NCBI RefSeq assembly: GCF_003573695.1
Contig: NC_039364.1
Coordinates: 236,213,656 to 236,277,655 of the forward strand
DNA: 64,000 bases
Source of the DNA: Papaver somniferum
Taxonomy: Eukaryota; Streptophyta; Magnoliopsida; Ranunculales; Papaveraceae
Direction: 5' to 3'
A program made the position numbers and the translations under genes. Below, piece by piece: positions 22,170 to 32,844 of this stretch (positions within the stretch are counted from its first letter, which is position 1; the number at the start of each line of letters is the position of its first letter). The notes under the pieces were generated by a model. The model saw nothing but the letters and a program-made list of their open reading frames with translations, did no database searches and had not been told where the DNA came from.

Positions 22170-24256
22170 ATGCAAAAGGCCAAGCAAGGAAAGAACAAAC
22201 TTATTACTCCTCCTTCAAAACCTCCTCACGTTGGTGACAAACACTTGACTGCAACACATTGAGGGGCATTCGTTGAGCCGGGAACGTTCAAGATCCGTGA
22301 AGGGAATGATTCTCAGGGTTCACCTGAACCAAATGATTCCGATGAAACTCTAGATGAAGATCAATGAATTCTATATGGTAGAAGAAGTAATGATGATGAT
22401 GATGTTGAAGGAACTCCGGCTGCTGGAGGAGATAACGATGATGATGATGATGATGATCAAGACATGCCACCTGTTGGAGGAGGTAATGAAGATGGTGATA
22501 ACAATAATGGAGATAAAGATAATGTTGGAGAAGATGAAATTGTTGAAGAGGATAAAGAAAAGGAAGAAGAAGGTAATGTTCAAGCAACAAGGGTTTGGGG
22601 TTGAACAACAACCTCAAGCTGCAACGAAAAGAAGAAGATGGTTATCAATAAACCTATTAATTCCCACATGCCTACCTCTCACTTGAAGAAGAAACAAAAA
22701 GCAGGTGAGCCTCTACTAGGGTTACCAGAAGATGGTGGAACTGTTCTTTTTGGATATAAAGACTCATGGGCATATGAAATCTATTCTACTCTGGTAAGTA
22801 GTCTCATCTCACTTTGTTTTTGTTTAAGACATTCTATTTTAAATTTGTTTCAAATGTTTGTATTTCTTTTAATTTTGTGTTTTTGGTATTTAGGATCATA
22901 AGAATGCCATCCGTATTTTGACACGCCAAGATTCAAACACTAAGATGAATAATTGGACACTTTACAAGGAATGTGACGACGTGAAATAGATTGTCAAGAA
23001 CTCCGGGTCGTGGCCTACGGTGAAGATTTCGGTTGTTGAGTATGATAAAGTTAAAGTTGCCATATCTGCATTCTGTGAGAGGTTATATAGAGAGATTGAT
23101 ATAATGTTATTCCCATTCGGTAAGATGGCGGTAACTCCCGATGATTCTCATCGAATTCTAAGCCTCGAGGTTGAGTGAAAAGTCATACAAGATTGCTACG
23201 ATGAGGACATTTCTTGGGAGAATATCTTCAAATAGACCAAGATCTTGTTCGGTTTGGATGAGAAGCATTCGGAGTCTATGTTTGTGATGAAGGATGGTTA
23301 TAGAAAAAATAAGTTAAGTCTGAAAAAGTTGAGCGACACATACTTTGGGACCCAGGAAATTTATGATAAGGAAGAAAGTGTGGACTTGATCTGAATCAAT
23401 GCTACTGCATCAACTTATTTTCTATACGTCCTGGAAAACTTATCTTCACCGACAGTTCCAGAAACTTGGTCGGCGGAAAGTATCTTCAACTATTGCATCC
23501 CCTTGATCAGATGCATACGTATTCATGGGGTACGGCTACGGTGGTTGGCTTCTTGAATGCATATTTGGCTAAGGCTTCTAGGTCTCTAGTGAAGTAAGTT
23601 AACGAGAATCTAAGTCTCTTCCAGGTAATTCTATTGTATAAATCGTTTATATTTTCAAAATGCCTGTAAGATAAGATTCTTACTAAACTTTGTGTTTGCA
23701 TATGTTTGGATATATAAGCACTTTCCTTCTTTGGTGAAAGTCAACCCCAACATCAAAGTCAACAATAGTCTTGCGAAACACAAGCCAAGAGTACGCCGAC
23801 ACACTTTTGTTGGTACTCAGGAGAAGGATATGCCTCATCAGCTTATCAACATGCGAGTTGCCTTGGACAAAATAACTGCGGATGAGGTAATATTTGTTCT
23901 GTATCGAGATGATATAAAAGATATAATAATCGTACGGAGAAATTATGTTGCATTTTACTAAGGTCCCTTGTTTTACCCCCAAGGATTTTCAATGTACGAT
24001 CCTCATCCCGGTGATGATCCGTTCTATAAAGTTGTAAGGGATGAGTGCAGCACGTCCCAAAAACTATTAACGTCGTTTGTCGGTTGAAAAGCAAACTAAT
24101 CACATTGACTATGATAAGAATGCTAACAATGTAGATGCCACCAAAATTTTCCAGCGAGCTAATGCTGAACTAAAGAGTCCTCGTAACAGTGTAAGTGGTA
24201 GTGGTCGTCGCGAAAGTGATAAATGGGGTCGTGGTGGTGCTCATGGTCGTGAATGA
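22170..24256 (+). pseudogene. Plant mobile domain (PMD) gene of M1, broken
   Basis: The ATG at 22170 (MQKAKQGKNKLITPPSKPP) begins a Lys/Pro-rich then very acidic stretch (22380-22580). The exon ending at 22793 (GLPEDGGTVLFGYKDSWAYE, donor GTAAGT) joins in phase to 22894 (acceptor TTTAG). The following exon has the PMD pattern FPFGKMAVTPDDSHRILSLE near 23115 and WGTATVVGFLNAYLAKASR near 23530. The next (23700-24060) has VWIYKHFPSLVKV and GPLFYPQGFSMYDPH. The last ends GRRESDKWGRGGAHGRE. It matches the PMD gene of M2 exon by exon. In-frame stops near 22260, 22365, 22988, 23176, 23235, 23392 and 23595 kill it. PMD proteins (MAIN/MAIL1 relatives) occur in plants both as host silencing-related proteins and within transposons. 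Confidence 0.75.
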
Positions 24257-25175
24257 ATGAATTTGTATTTGTTTCTTTATGTGTTAGACATTATGTCAAG
24301 GTTAATGGTTAGATAAATGTTTCTTTAAGGTTGTTTGGACATGTGTTTTTTTTATCTTGGACAAATGTTGGATTCCTAGTTGTTGAATGAATGGTTTGTT
24401 TAGGTTTGTTAAATTTAAATAATTTAGTCGGCAAGGTGCTGATGAATGGCTTGTTTAGGTATAGTGATGGCTAAACCAGAGTCGGCAAGCTTGTAAAATA
24501 GAAGACTGCCGACCCTGACAACAGAAATGATGCAATTATTAGGGTCGTCAGCTTAAGAACATGACGACCTAACCGACTATATATTATTCGTCATTATATT
24601 AAACCACTACCATGTCGACTAATGATAGATGGAACTGACCTTCTCCCGTGTGTGGAAAAGTTAAAAGTTGTCAGGTTAAGAAAATTACGACCTAGACGAC
24701 CATGTATTAGTCGACATCTTCTTAAATCACTATCACGCCGACTAATGTTCAATGAATATGGCTTTTTATTGTGTGCTAAATTGCCAATAGTCGTCAGCTT
24801 AACAATGTTACGACCCTGCCGACTATATGTTCATCGTCATTGTAATAAACAAATATTTTGCCTACTATGGGAAGAATAATATGACATTCCCTTGTCTGTG
24901 TGAAATTTCTATTAGCCGCCAGTTAACAAAATTATGACCCTTACGACTAAGGATGGCCAGCATATGGGGGAAACTAAAACCTTGATGGAGAGTTCAAAAT
25001 TCAAAATTTTGCAAATACATCTGCATTGATTGACTACCCAAAGCCTAGATTTGGGCACTATCCTATTAATACACTAGTTCTCTCTTTAAAACTACACGAA
25101 CCTATTTTCAAATACTCTACAAAGCTCAATCCATCATCTACTCTTTCTAACTCTCTTCATGCATCTAATTACAAC

Positions 25176-25770
25176 CATGGAATCATTTGACTCCACCAAA
25201 TATTTGGTCATCATCAAAATATGTTATGCCAAAAGTCGAGTTGTCGATCGATTCCCTGTAAGGGTAGAACCCGAAACCTTTTGGGCGAAGATATATAACC
25301 AATACCGTTGAGATTATGGAAATCCAAAGATAAGAAGTCTTCATCAAATCCATGATAGGTACCAAGTTATCAAAAAATGAATATGTGACTTTATAGCTAT
25401 CCAAAAACATATTTTGAACGCTAGCCACCTTAGCTTCCCCCTTGACCAATTTGTAAGTATATTCATAGTTTTTTTCACATAAGCTAAGTTGTTTGATCTT
25501 ATAATTAAACAACACTAACTAAGTAAGTTTGTGTTGTGTTTTTGTAGCACGAAGTTGTAAAAGCGCTACTTGGAGGAAAAGGGGGACGCATTTACATTTG
25601 ATGAAAGCTATCATTTCATGGTATCCAAAATTCCGGAGTATGAGCACCTCAACTATTCCTCCAATTCCTCAGACGCAGATCGATAGTTTTACAAGTTGTT
25701 GTGTATATTTTATGGTTATATCTCTATGTAAACCCTCACGAAACCATAACTCGTCCACTAAGGTCGCCTA
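25176..25770 (+). pseudogene. Myb/SANT-like protein fragment, Harbinger-type accessory ORF
   Basis: From the ATG at 25176 (MESFDSTKYLVIIKICYAKS) the frame reads PETFWAKIYNQYR and IRSLHQIHDRYQVIKK, then after stops YLEEKGDAFTFDESYHFM near 25565. This order, FW.RI, RS..L..R...I, then F....W/Y..., is that of the plant Myb/SANT-like family which includes the second protein of PIF/Harbinger elements and NAM-associated proteins. Stops interrupt at several points. Upstream, 25040-25175 looks like promoter and leader sequence. Assignment is by pattern only and could be wrong as to subfamily. Confidence 0.5.
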
Positions 25771-25859
25771 GGGGTTCAATATCTTGATGCACGTGCTAAG
25801 TGCACCCGTGATTCCTACGAAAAGGAGTTAGATTTTATGTTTCAATCAATGAAGTAACA

Positions 25860-26253
25860 AAAATTGCATGAATAAAGTGGATAACATCTTTTCAGATTCA
25901 TTTTTTTTGTTAGTATATGTGGATACGTGAAAATAATCACCCCTTAGCACGGATAGGGAGCCCCTCAAGGGAAGGTAAACCCAATATGAAATATAGGGGA
26001 CTTAGGCCCAAGCCTACTATAAAGTATCCATAAGGTATAAAACATAAGGAGAGAATTAATGGAAAAGGAGAAGGTTTTATTAGGAGGAGTGGCATTAGTA
26101 GTAATTAAGGAGGTTTAACGACATATGGCATGATGTCATAAAAGGAAGGGCGTTTGGGAGAGTCTATATAAGGAGGTACATAGTACAATGGAAGGCAAGC
26201 TCTATCTCATGTTATTCCTAGAAAGTGTTGTCATTAGGTGTGACTAGAACGGG
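25860..26253 (+). other. Possible fragment of another LTR, split by the solo LTR
   Basis: Sequence starting TGTTAGTATATGTGG near 25908, with a TATA-like GTCTATATAAGGAGG near 26161, is cut by the solo LTR and seems to resume at 27713 up to CTTCAACA (27742). The TGTTAG...CAACA ends and internal TATA box suggest a short LTR, but no matching target duplication was found. Confidence 0.3.
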
Positions 26254-26258
26254 TATGA

Positions 26259-27707
26259 TGGAAGTTCTTAAACAGTACCTACAATTGTACTAACTGCAAG
26301 TATACAACGTCGAGTCTGTAAACAGGGTAAGTACGAGTCGATCCTCAGGGACAAGGTGGGTGTAAAGTTGATCCTAAAGTCTTACTACAACTGATTCAAG
26401 TAACAATAACACAAAGGGGGTGTTTTTTGTGTGTCGATACGACAAGATTTGAGTGGCGAACAAGTAGTAAACAGATTATAAAGTAAAGATGCAGTGGAAA
26501 GATTGTAAACAATTGACTAAGGAGTACTAAGGTGATTGAATCCACCTCGTAATCCTATACTAAGGCAATACAAACTCAAGTTATGTTCTTGTCCCTTCCT
26601 TGAAGGTCTCAAATGAATAATTTATGAACTAATTTTACTAACTCACCCCTAGTATTATCTGTCTTCTTACAGTACAACTAATCACAGGCTAATTTGATTC
26701 ATTAGCTAACTATCATTCCTAAAGCAATGAAGCACAACAAGAACAAAAAACAGGAAATTGACTAACCTAGCATACAATTAAGGGTTTCATCTAAACCCTA
26801 GCAAATGGAATTAGATCATGATGAAGATGATTAAAACACAATGATATTAACTAAAGAGTTGATTCAGCTAAAACTGGATGTTCAATTACAAAGCATTAAC
26901 CCCTATTTATACACAAAATTCTCCTTATTCTTCTTCAATTTGACAATTAAGAGGGACCCAACTCACCAAAACGTGTTTTGTGACAGTTCTTATCTTCAAT
27001 CAACTCTGCAGGACTGAATTTCCAGTTGTTGAACAAAACCCTAGTCTTATCTCTCTCAATCCTAGCTCCTAGGGTTACCGTTCTTGATAAAGAAAAAAAT
27101 AAGATTGAGAGAGATAGAGATCAAGAGTTTAACTATGTTGGTGGCTGTGAGCAGAGAATGTCGGGGAGATGAATTTGATGAAGGAGGGTCGGTGGTGCTG
27201 GTTCTGTGAAATGGAAGAGGAAATGGAGATGGGTTTGGTTTCTGTTCGGGTAGGGAGGAAATAGAGGGGACTAGGGTGTTGAGCGGATGCTTCAGATGTT
27301 GATGCACCGTGTGTAGATGTCGTTGGATCTTGAACAGTTGTTGGGTTTGATGTCTCGGGTATGAGAACGGGTTTGGTTCTTGGGTTCTCTACCAAGCCCA
27401 TGTCTTCTTCAAAGCTGATATATCAAGCCCACTGCTAGCATATCTCTTGCAAGCGGCTTCTTGCATGATATTCTTCTACGTTTCTTATTGCCTTTACGCC
27501 TCTGGCCACCAAATTCCTGCTCTTTTGGCATCTCAATTCATCCAAGCTTTATTTAGTACCTAAAAACATAAAATTAATTAGTACAAGTATGTATTCTTGA
27601 AAACAATGAAAATACAGAATTTGGGTTAATATATGATTTTAAAGCGCAAAAGATGAGTTAATTGCCAATAAAAAGATGTAGAAATATGCAATATTTGGCA
27701 CTCATCA
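26259..27707 (-). mobile_element. Solo LTR, GGCGCCG-primer (Athila/Tat-like) gypsy family
   Basis: On the minus strand the LTR starts TGATGAGTGCCAAATATTG and ends GAACTTCCA. The 5-bp duplication TATGA (plus strand) flanks it at 26254-26258 and 27708-27712. It matches the LTR at 61254-63058 at both ends: AGTGCCAAATATTG and TAGGTACTAAATAAAG early, CACCCACCTTGTCCCTG and ACTTGCAGTTAG late. No primer site or internal region adjoins, as expected after LTR-LTR recombination. Short open frames at 27062-27401 are LTR sequence, not genes. Confidence 0.88.
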
Positions 27708-27929
27708 TATGACTAATCTCATACCTATCCTTCAACAATATACAAAAAGCTGGTAGGGTTTTAAACTACATAGGATGCCGACTAACCCAGGGTCGTCATT
27801 TTTTTAATGACAACAACGCCGACTACTATTAAGTCAGTGGGTTCAAAAATACATATCATACCGATTAATCAAGCATTTACAACAGCTTTCCTGTAGGTCA
27901 AAAAACATTAGTCGGTATAATGGTTTTTT

Positions 27930-28064
27930 TCATGATGAGAATGTTACTGCTGGAGATTTCCTTTTTCATAGGATAGGTGTTGTTATTCAAAAAGGGATTG
28001 GATCCCAGCTTGTTCCCAGGCTTCCATCTAATGCTCGTAAACTCCTTTCTGTTGATGATGATTA
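27930..28064 (+). pseudogene. Short coding-like segment in M1, unrecognised
   Basis: The frame HDENVTAGDFLFHRIG and VIQKGIGSQLVPRLP ends LLSVDDD followed by two stops and AATAAAG. It may be the last exon of an M1 gene whose other exons were lost to the insertions at 26259 and upstream. No family is recognised. Confidence 0.25.
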
Positions 28065-28195
28065 ATAAAGCCCATTTTTAATTAAAAAACTCAAAAATAA
28101 AAAATCTACCCACATAATCCATGAGTTCAATCTAAATAAAACCTAATTTCAAAATTTTAATCAACTAATTAAGTGAGTTTGTTTGCAGAACTCGC

Positions 28196-28925
28196 AATTT
28201 CTAGGAATTTATAATCCCATAGGATTATAAATTCTGGGATTTATGTAAATCCCTCGTGTGTTTGGTAACTCAATTAAAAATTTTAGGATTCATAGAATTC
28301 TTTTGTTTTAAAGTCCATGTACTGTTTGGCATTACCCTAAAAATCTTAAAATTGTACTCCCTCCATCCCACTATTAATTGACCTATTTCAAATCTGCACA
28401 ATTTTTAAGGCAAGTAAGGGAAAAGAGTACTTTTAAGCATTTTCTACAATTATATCCATATGGATAAAAACTAGTGAAATTTTGAAATGATTTATCTTTC
28501 AAACTACACCATGGATGTTCGCAAACTTCATACCATTGAAAAGCATTTTAAAACACCTATGTAACGAATATAAACATGCCTATCAAATTATGCATATTTC
28601 TTATAATCAATTAAAAGGATAATTTTAGAAATATCTCCTTGTTTAGTGATGTAGGTAAATTATTGTGGGACAAAATATAAAAGTAAATAGGTCAATTAAT
28701 AGTGGGACGGAGGGAGTATATATATGGAATTTAGAAGTTAAAAAAAGTGGGTCCATATATCCCTTGACAAGTTTCTCAGCAAATCTTAGGGGGAGGGGTC
28801 GGACTCCATATGGGGGATTTGTTGGAAAAGTGATTCCCATAGGAAACGTGATTCCAGGAATTTTTTGGCAATCAAACGCACGGAGGAAAACATAACTCCG
28901 TCAAATCCTCTGGATCCATAAATCC
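28196..28925. mobile_element. Probable MITE split by a Stowaway element
   Basis: Left part GGGATTTATGTAAATCCCTC then GTGTGTTTGGTAAC; right part, reversed, GGGATTTATGGATCC then TCCTCCGTGCGTTTGATTGCC. The two ends are imperfect inverted copies, each about 60-80 bases, with the Stowaway MITE at 28357-28716 between them. No target duplication could be settled, so the superfamily is open. Confidence 0.4.
28357..28716. mobile_element. Stowaway-type (Tc1/mariner) MITE, copy 1
   Basis: Starts CTCCCTCCATCCCACTATTA and ends in its inverted copy TAGTGGGACGGAGGGAG, flanked by TA at 28355-28356 and 28717-28718. CTCCCTCC...GGGACGGAGGGAG with TA duplication is diagnostic of Stowaway. The 360-bp sequence closely resembles the copy at 52596-52961 (shared CATTGAAAAGCATTTTAAAA and AACGAATATAAACATG). 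Confidence 0.95.
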
Positions 28926-29154
28926 CACCTTTAAAATTCTACATCCAAAGCCACCGTAACTAAATTAATTAACCTAATCATTTTTTTAGTGATAATTAAG
29001 CAAGAATAGATTATCCATTTTGTAAACATGTGGTTAAGGAGTTCTGTGTTTTACTTCAAAATGACTTTATTTTTGTCTCATCAGGTATACTCCAATTAAT
29101 CTGGGTATACCCCAATTTCGCTAGATTTTCATTTTCACTTCGGTGAACCATGAG

Positions 29155-29470
29155 ACCTTCATGTAATTATCAGCAGGTTCAGATTGGGTGTGTCGGCTTT
29201 TCAAGCGGAATCAAAATCCTTACAAAAAGCAGTTACTTGGCTAAAAGAAAATATCTTGTCAAGCATATCAATCGTCACTGACTGCAAAGATCTGGCAGAC
29301 ATCATCAATAAGGTAAGCAAAGATTGTTCTTGGGTAGATGAAAATATTTACTGGAAGCTGAGAAAAGGTTGAGTGATCTCCCTCAAGCTCAGGTTAAATA
29401 TATTGCTAGAAGGTATAATTTTGCTGCAGACTACAAGGCCAAGGAAGCAATAATTAAAAACCTTCAGCAC
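29155..29470 (+). pseudogene. LINE RNase H fragment
   Basis: Frame SAFQAESKSLQKAVTWLKEN, then IVTDCKDLADIINKV, WVDENIYWKLRK, a stop at 29370, and VKYIARRYNFAADYKAKEA. This is the second half of the RNase H domain of a plant LINE (Glu in FQAES, Asp in TDCKDL, Asp in AADYKAKEA). The rest of the LINE is absent: M1 ends 30 bases upstream. Confidence 0.75.
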
Positions 29471-29998
29471 ACGTCAACTCTGTTAAATCCAAAATTTCAA
29501 AAATCCAACATCATTTCTAATGAAAGTAACTTTTCCGGTAACATCTTTTTTTTTGCTTCTTTTTTTTCACTTCAAAATGACAGACTGGAAATGGGCTGGT
29601 CCCAAGAAATCGTTCATGCCTTGGTAACTTGCGTTTAGGGCCCTTGAGGGTGAAATGAATAGGTGTGATAACAAAGGGGTCTAAAATCTAAATCTCACAA
29701 GAAGAACGCTGATTTTAGGCATACTGAAATCTTTCTAGGCATACTGAATAAAGGAAAAAAAGGTTGTGAAATAACAAAATCAGATATCCCCTTAACCCAA
29801 TTTTTTTTTAATGGCAAATCTACCATTTATTATTGTTAGTAATCTGGATTAGTGATTAAATTTTTTTTTTAGTGATTACGATAATTTTCAGAATTATAAA
29901 GGTTGTTTTGATGAAAAATTTGGGGGAAAAAATCAAAGTTTTGGTTAAGAAGGAGAGAAAGAGAAGGAGAAAGTGAGTGGATTTTAATTCTTGATTCA

Positions 29999-32420
29999 AT
30001 GGAGGATGAGGAGGGTCATAATTCATATAAAAAACCTAGCAAAATACATATCAACTACAACAATGATTCCCAAATGGATGATTTATTAGATTATGAGAAT
30101 GATTTTACACAAACTCAAACTCAAGCTCAAACTCAAACACAAACTCAAGATGATGATTTTTATGAGCCAAATCCAGATGATGAGTACATATATGAGGAAC
30201 CCAATACTTCTAATACACAGGTACACTTCTAGCTTATGCTCAATCTCACTTCTATAGCTCGAAATTATCAAAAGTTTGGATTTTTGTTTCATGGTTCGGC
30301 GAACCAGGTTGAGGTTCGGCTCACATCTATGAGACGAATCAACCAAATGATGAACGGTTCGTCTCACTGAATCTGTTTACAGAATGCGCCGAACCTATAA
30401 TTTTCAATTCCAACCCTTTTGCTAGACACTAGTTCGGCTTATATGAAAGTTTCATAGTAAACCGAACAACATCCTGAATAGGCCGGAATAAAAATAATTA
30501 CTGGTTCGGCTTATATGTTCAAAATCGTATGAGTCGAACATGAATTTGTTAATTTTTGGGTTAAAATATTGTTATTGGTTCGGCATATATTGAGAATATC
30601 GTATAAGACGAAACCTCTCAATGTTCAAGGTTCGGCACATAATATGATTATCGAATGAGACGAACATGAATTTGTTAATTTTTGGGTTAAAATATTGTTC
30701 CTGGTTCGGCACATATTGAGAATATCGTATAAGCCGAAACTTGTAAATGTTCATGGTTCGGCACATAATATGATTATCGAATGAGCCGAACATTGCTATT
30801 ATATTCCTTTTCTAGTATTTAACCTTGTAATATTCTTTGTAGATCATGCTTGGCGGACCTGTACCCATGGAAAATCAACCTGATCCAGTAGACATAATTC
30901 ACGAGGATACCAAGGATCACTTCCAAAATGATTTGGTATGCAAGAACTTTTTGTTTACCTTAATGTTGTCGGAATATTCCAAAGTTTTTCTTACAAATTA
31001 TTTGTTTTGGAATGAACGCAGAGATGGAAAACTAAACCCAAAGTTCTTGATTGGGTTGAGGAACACGCGATGAAGGTAAATTGTGTACTAGTTAAAGGAC
31101 AACAAATCCGAAGGAATCGGTTTGAAATGATTTGTGAGCGTAGTGGAACCGACGCTATCAAGGTTAAAACGGTACCGTATATGTTCGGGAAGACCGGGAG
31201 AAAGAATAGGACGAAGACGAAGAAAACAAATTTCCCTTTCAAGATCGTTTTCAACCTAAAGAATAAGTCCTTGAACAAAGAAGATCAATATTGGATAATG
31301 AATAAAGATATGGATTGTCGTCATAACCACCCACGTCCCAAAGACTTTCATGGACATGCGAAAGTAGCACGACTCAAACCCGACGAGATGCTAGAAGTGG
31401 ATAAAATGACACGAGCATGTTTGCCACCGTCTAGGATTCTTAGCAAATTGAAGGCGGACAACAAGAATAACAAGTCGACTATGCAAACTATCTACAATGC
31501 AAGACAAAAGATTAGAATGCTCAATTTGCAAGGTAAGATGGTGATGCAACAAGTAATGTGGTTAGGGGTGAAGAATAACTACGCTTTCCAAAAGAAGTTG
31601 GATGACTTCGATCAAGTCACACACCTTTTCCTTGCCCGCCCGGAATGCGTCCAATTGTCTCTATGCTTCCCACAAGTTATTATATTGGATTGCACATACA
31701 AGACTAATAAATATGAGATGTCGTTGATGAACATTGTGGGGCATACTTCGACAAAGGCACCGTTCACCGTGGCTTTTTGTTTATTGAAAAACGAGAAGAA
31801 ATAGAGTTATGTTTGGAGGTTAGAACAATTGAAGTTAATCTTCCGGGAGGGTGCTCTTCCTAAAGTGTTCGTTTCCGATCAAGATTCATCGTTGATGTAT
31901 GCTATTAAGAAGGTATTTCCGGGTGCTTTCAACTTTCTTTGCGCGTTTCATATATGGTGCAATGTGAGGAAAAAATGCCAACCGATAATTCAACCACTTA
32001 AGTTGAAAGAATTAGAGAATATTGCTAAACTACCGTTGGAGACACGAGTAAAGAAAAAGAACGAATTCTTGAAAGCATATGAACTTAATGAGATGTTGTG
32101 GGATTCTTTCCAAGGAGAATGAGAAGCTTTGGTATGGTCAACCACCGAGGATGTCTATGAAGAAAATTTTAAAATGCTTATTGAGCATTGGAAGAGCGAC
32201 TACCCGATGTCATTACTTACTTGGTCAAAAATGTGTTGGAACCTAATAAAGAAAGGTTCGTGTGTTATTTCACAAATCGGCACAAACCATGTATATCTAT
32301 ATATAATACAGGTTACAGCGGCTATATATTTCAAAAAAGAGTCGTTCATAGATTTTAGTGCAAAAAAAGAGAATGTTCGGCTCATAAGAAGGCTAGAAAA
32401 TAAGCTGAATCTGTTTAAGT
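29999..32420 (+). pseudogene. MULE transposase (FAR1/mudrA-like) of M2
   Basis: Exon 1 (29999-30220, MEDEEGHNSYKKPSKIH, Gln/Thr repeat QTQTQAQTQTQTQ) ends at a GT donor. Exon 2 is 30843-30935 and exon 3 begins at 31022; all junctions are phase 0 with AG acceptors. Exon 3 has a FAR1-type DNA-binding segment (FEMICERSGTD to CRHNHPRP), then the MULE catalytic domain: DCTYKTNKYEMSL (first Asp near 31688), VSDQDSSLMYAIKKVFPG (second Asp near 31877) and CAFH (CxxH, near 31940). Stops at 31802 and 32120 and a frame shift near 32235 (after which TNRHK-like sequence is in another frame) disable it, and the C-terminal SWIM zinc finger is lost. Intron 1 (30221-30842) is packed with hairpin arms. Confidence 0.85.
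30290..30800. repeat. Hairpin-arm array in transposase intron 1 (M2)
   Basis: About ten GTTCGGC(T/A)-(C/T)AT arms alternate with their complements (ATAAGCCGAAC and variants), 10-25 bases apart. The part 30548-30793 is a tandem duplication of a unit of about 125 bp (TGAATTTGTTAATTTTTGGG ... GAGCCGAACA). The same type of array occurs at 32450-32650, 33990-34100 and 35370-36045 in M2 and at 49150-49710 and 50200-50760 in M3. Confidence 0.85.
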
Positions 32421-32449
32421 GACGGGTAGAATTTCAAATTTTGAAACTT

Positions 32450-32650
32450 CTTACAGGTTGGGCTTATACGAGTTTGCAGATCTAAGCCGAACCATACACT
32501 GATTTACATAATAGTTCAATCTTAAACTATCGAATAAGCCAAACCCAAAGGACAAATGATTCGGCGTGTAACTAACATTACAGGATAAGCCGAACCAGAG
32601 TTTTTCAGATTCGGTGCATAACTCAAATTACAGGATAAGGCGAACTTCAT
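32450..32650. repeat. Hairpin-arm array between the two convergent M2 genes
   Basis: Arms such as GGGCTTATACGAG, CTAAGCCGAACC, GATTCGGCGTGTAAC and GGATAAGCCGAAC lie between the end of the transposase and the last PMD exon. The homologous M3 segment at 50185-50285 has the same order in the opposite orientation. Confidence 0.75.
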
Positions 32651-32844
32651 AAATTCCAAGTAATAATAACTAATTAACTGGTACGCTATTGATGAAAACA
32701 TCAAATTTAAGGTGTCCATAACACAATCCCAGCACCATTAAAAACAAAGTTCAGCACCTAAAAGTCATGGTTTTTGCAACACCATAAAAGTGTACTTAAA
32801 ACTTAAGAAAACATTAAAAGGAACTTGGAAACATAAAAGGGAAC

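Larger units (their letters stand above)
21155..29125. mobile_element. MULE-type transposon M1 carrying a PMD gene
   Basis: Inverted ends share TTGGGGTATACCCAGATTAA: left 21167-21190, right the complement at 29095-29118. An 8-bp direct repeat TTTTCATT flanks the proposed ends (21147-21154 and 29126-29133), within the 8-11 bp range of Mutator-like elements. Long noncoding blocks contain paired GTCGGC/GCCGAC(TAAT) motifs at 21640-22060, 24430-24960 and 27775-27920. Contents: a PMD pseudogene (22170-24256), a Myb/SANT-like pseudogene (25176-25770) and later insertions (solo LTR 26259-27707, MITEs 28196-28925). No transposase is seen, so M1 would have relied on one elsewhere. Assignment to MULE rests on the end structure and similarity of cargo to M2. 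Confidence 0.65.

Noticed and set aside
22288..22617. His- and Ile-rich minus-strand frames opposite the PMD gene of M1
   Set aside because: They are shadows of the acidic, GAT-rich coding strand; low complexity explains their length.
29999..32420. M2 transposase as a domesticated FAR1 host gene
   Set aside because: It lies inside a MULE with family ends, has two stops and a shift, and lacks the C-terminal zinc finger.
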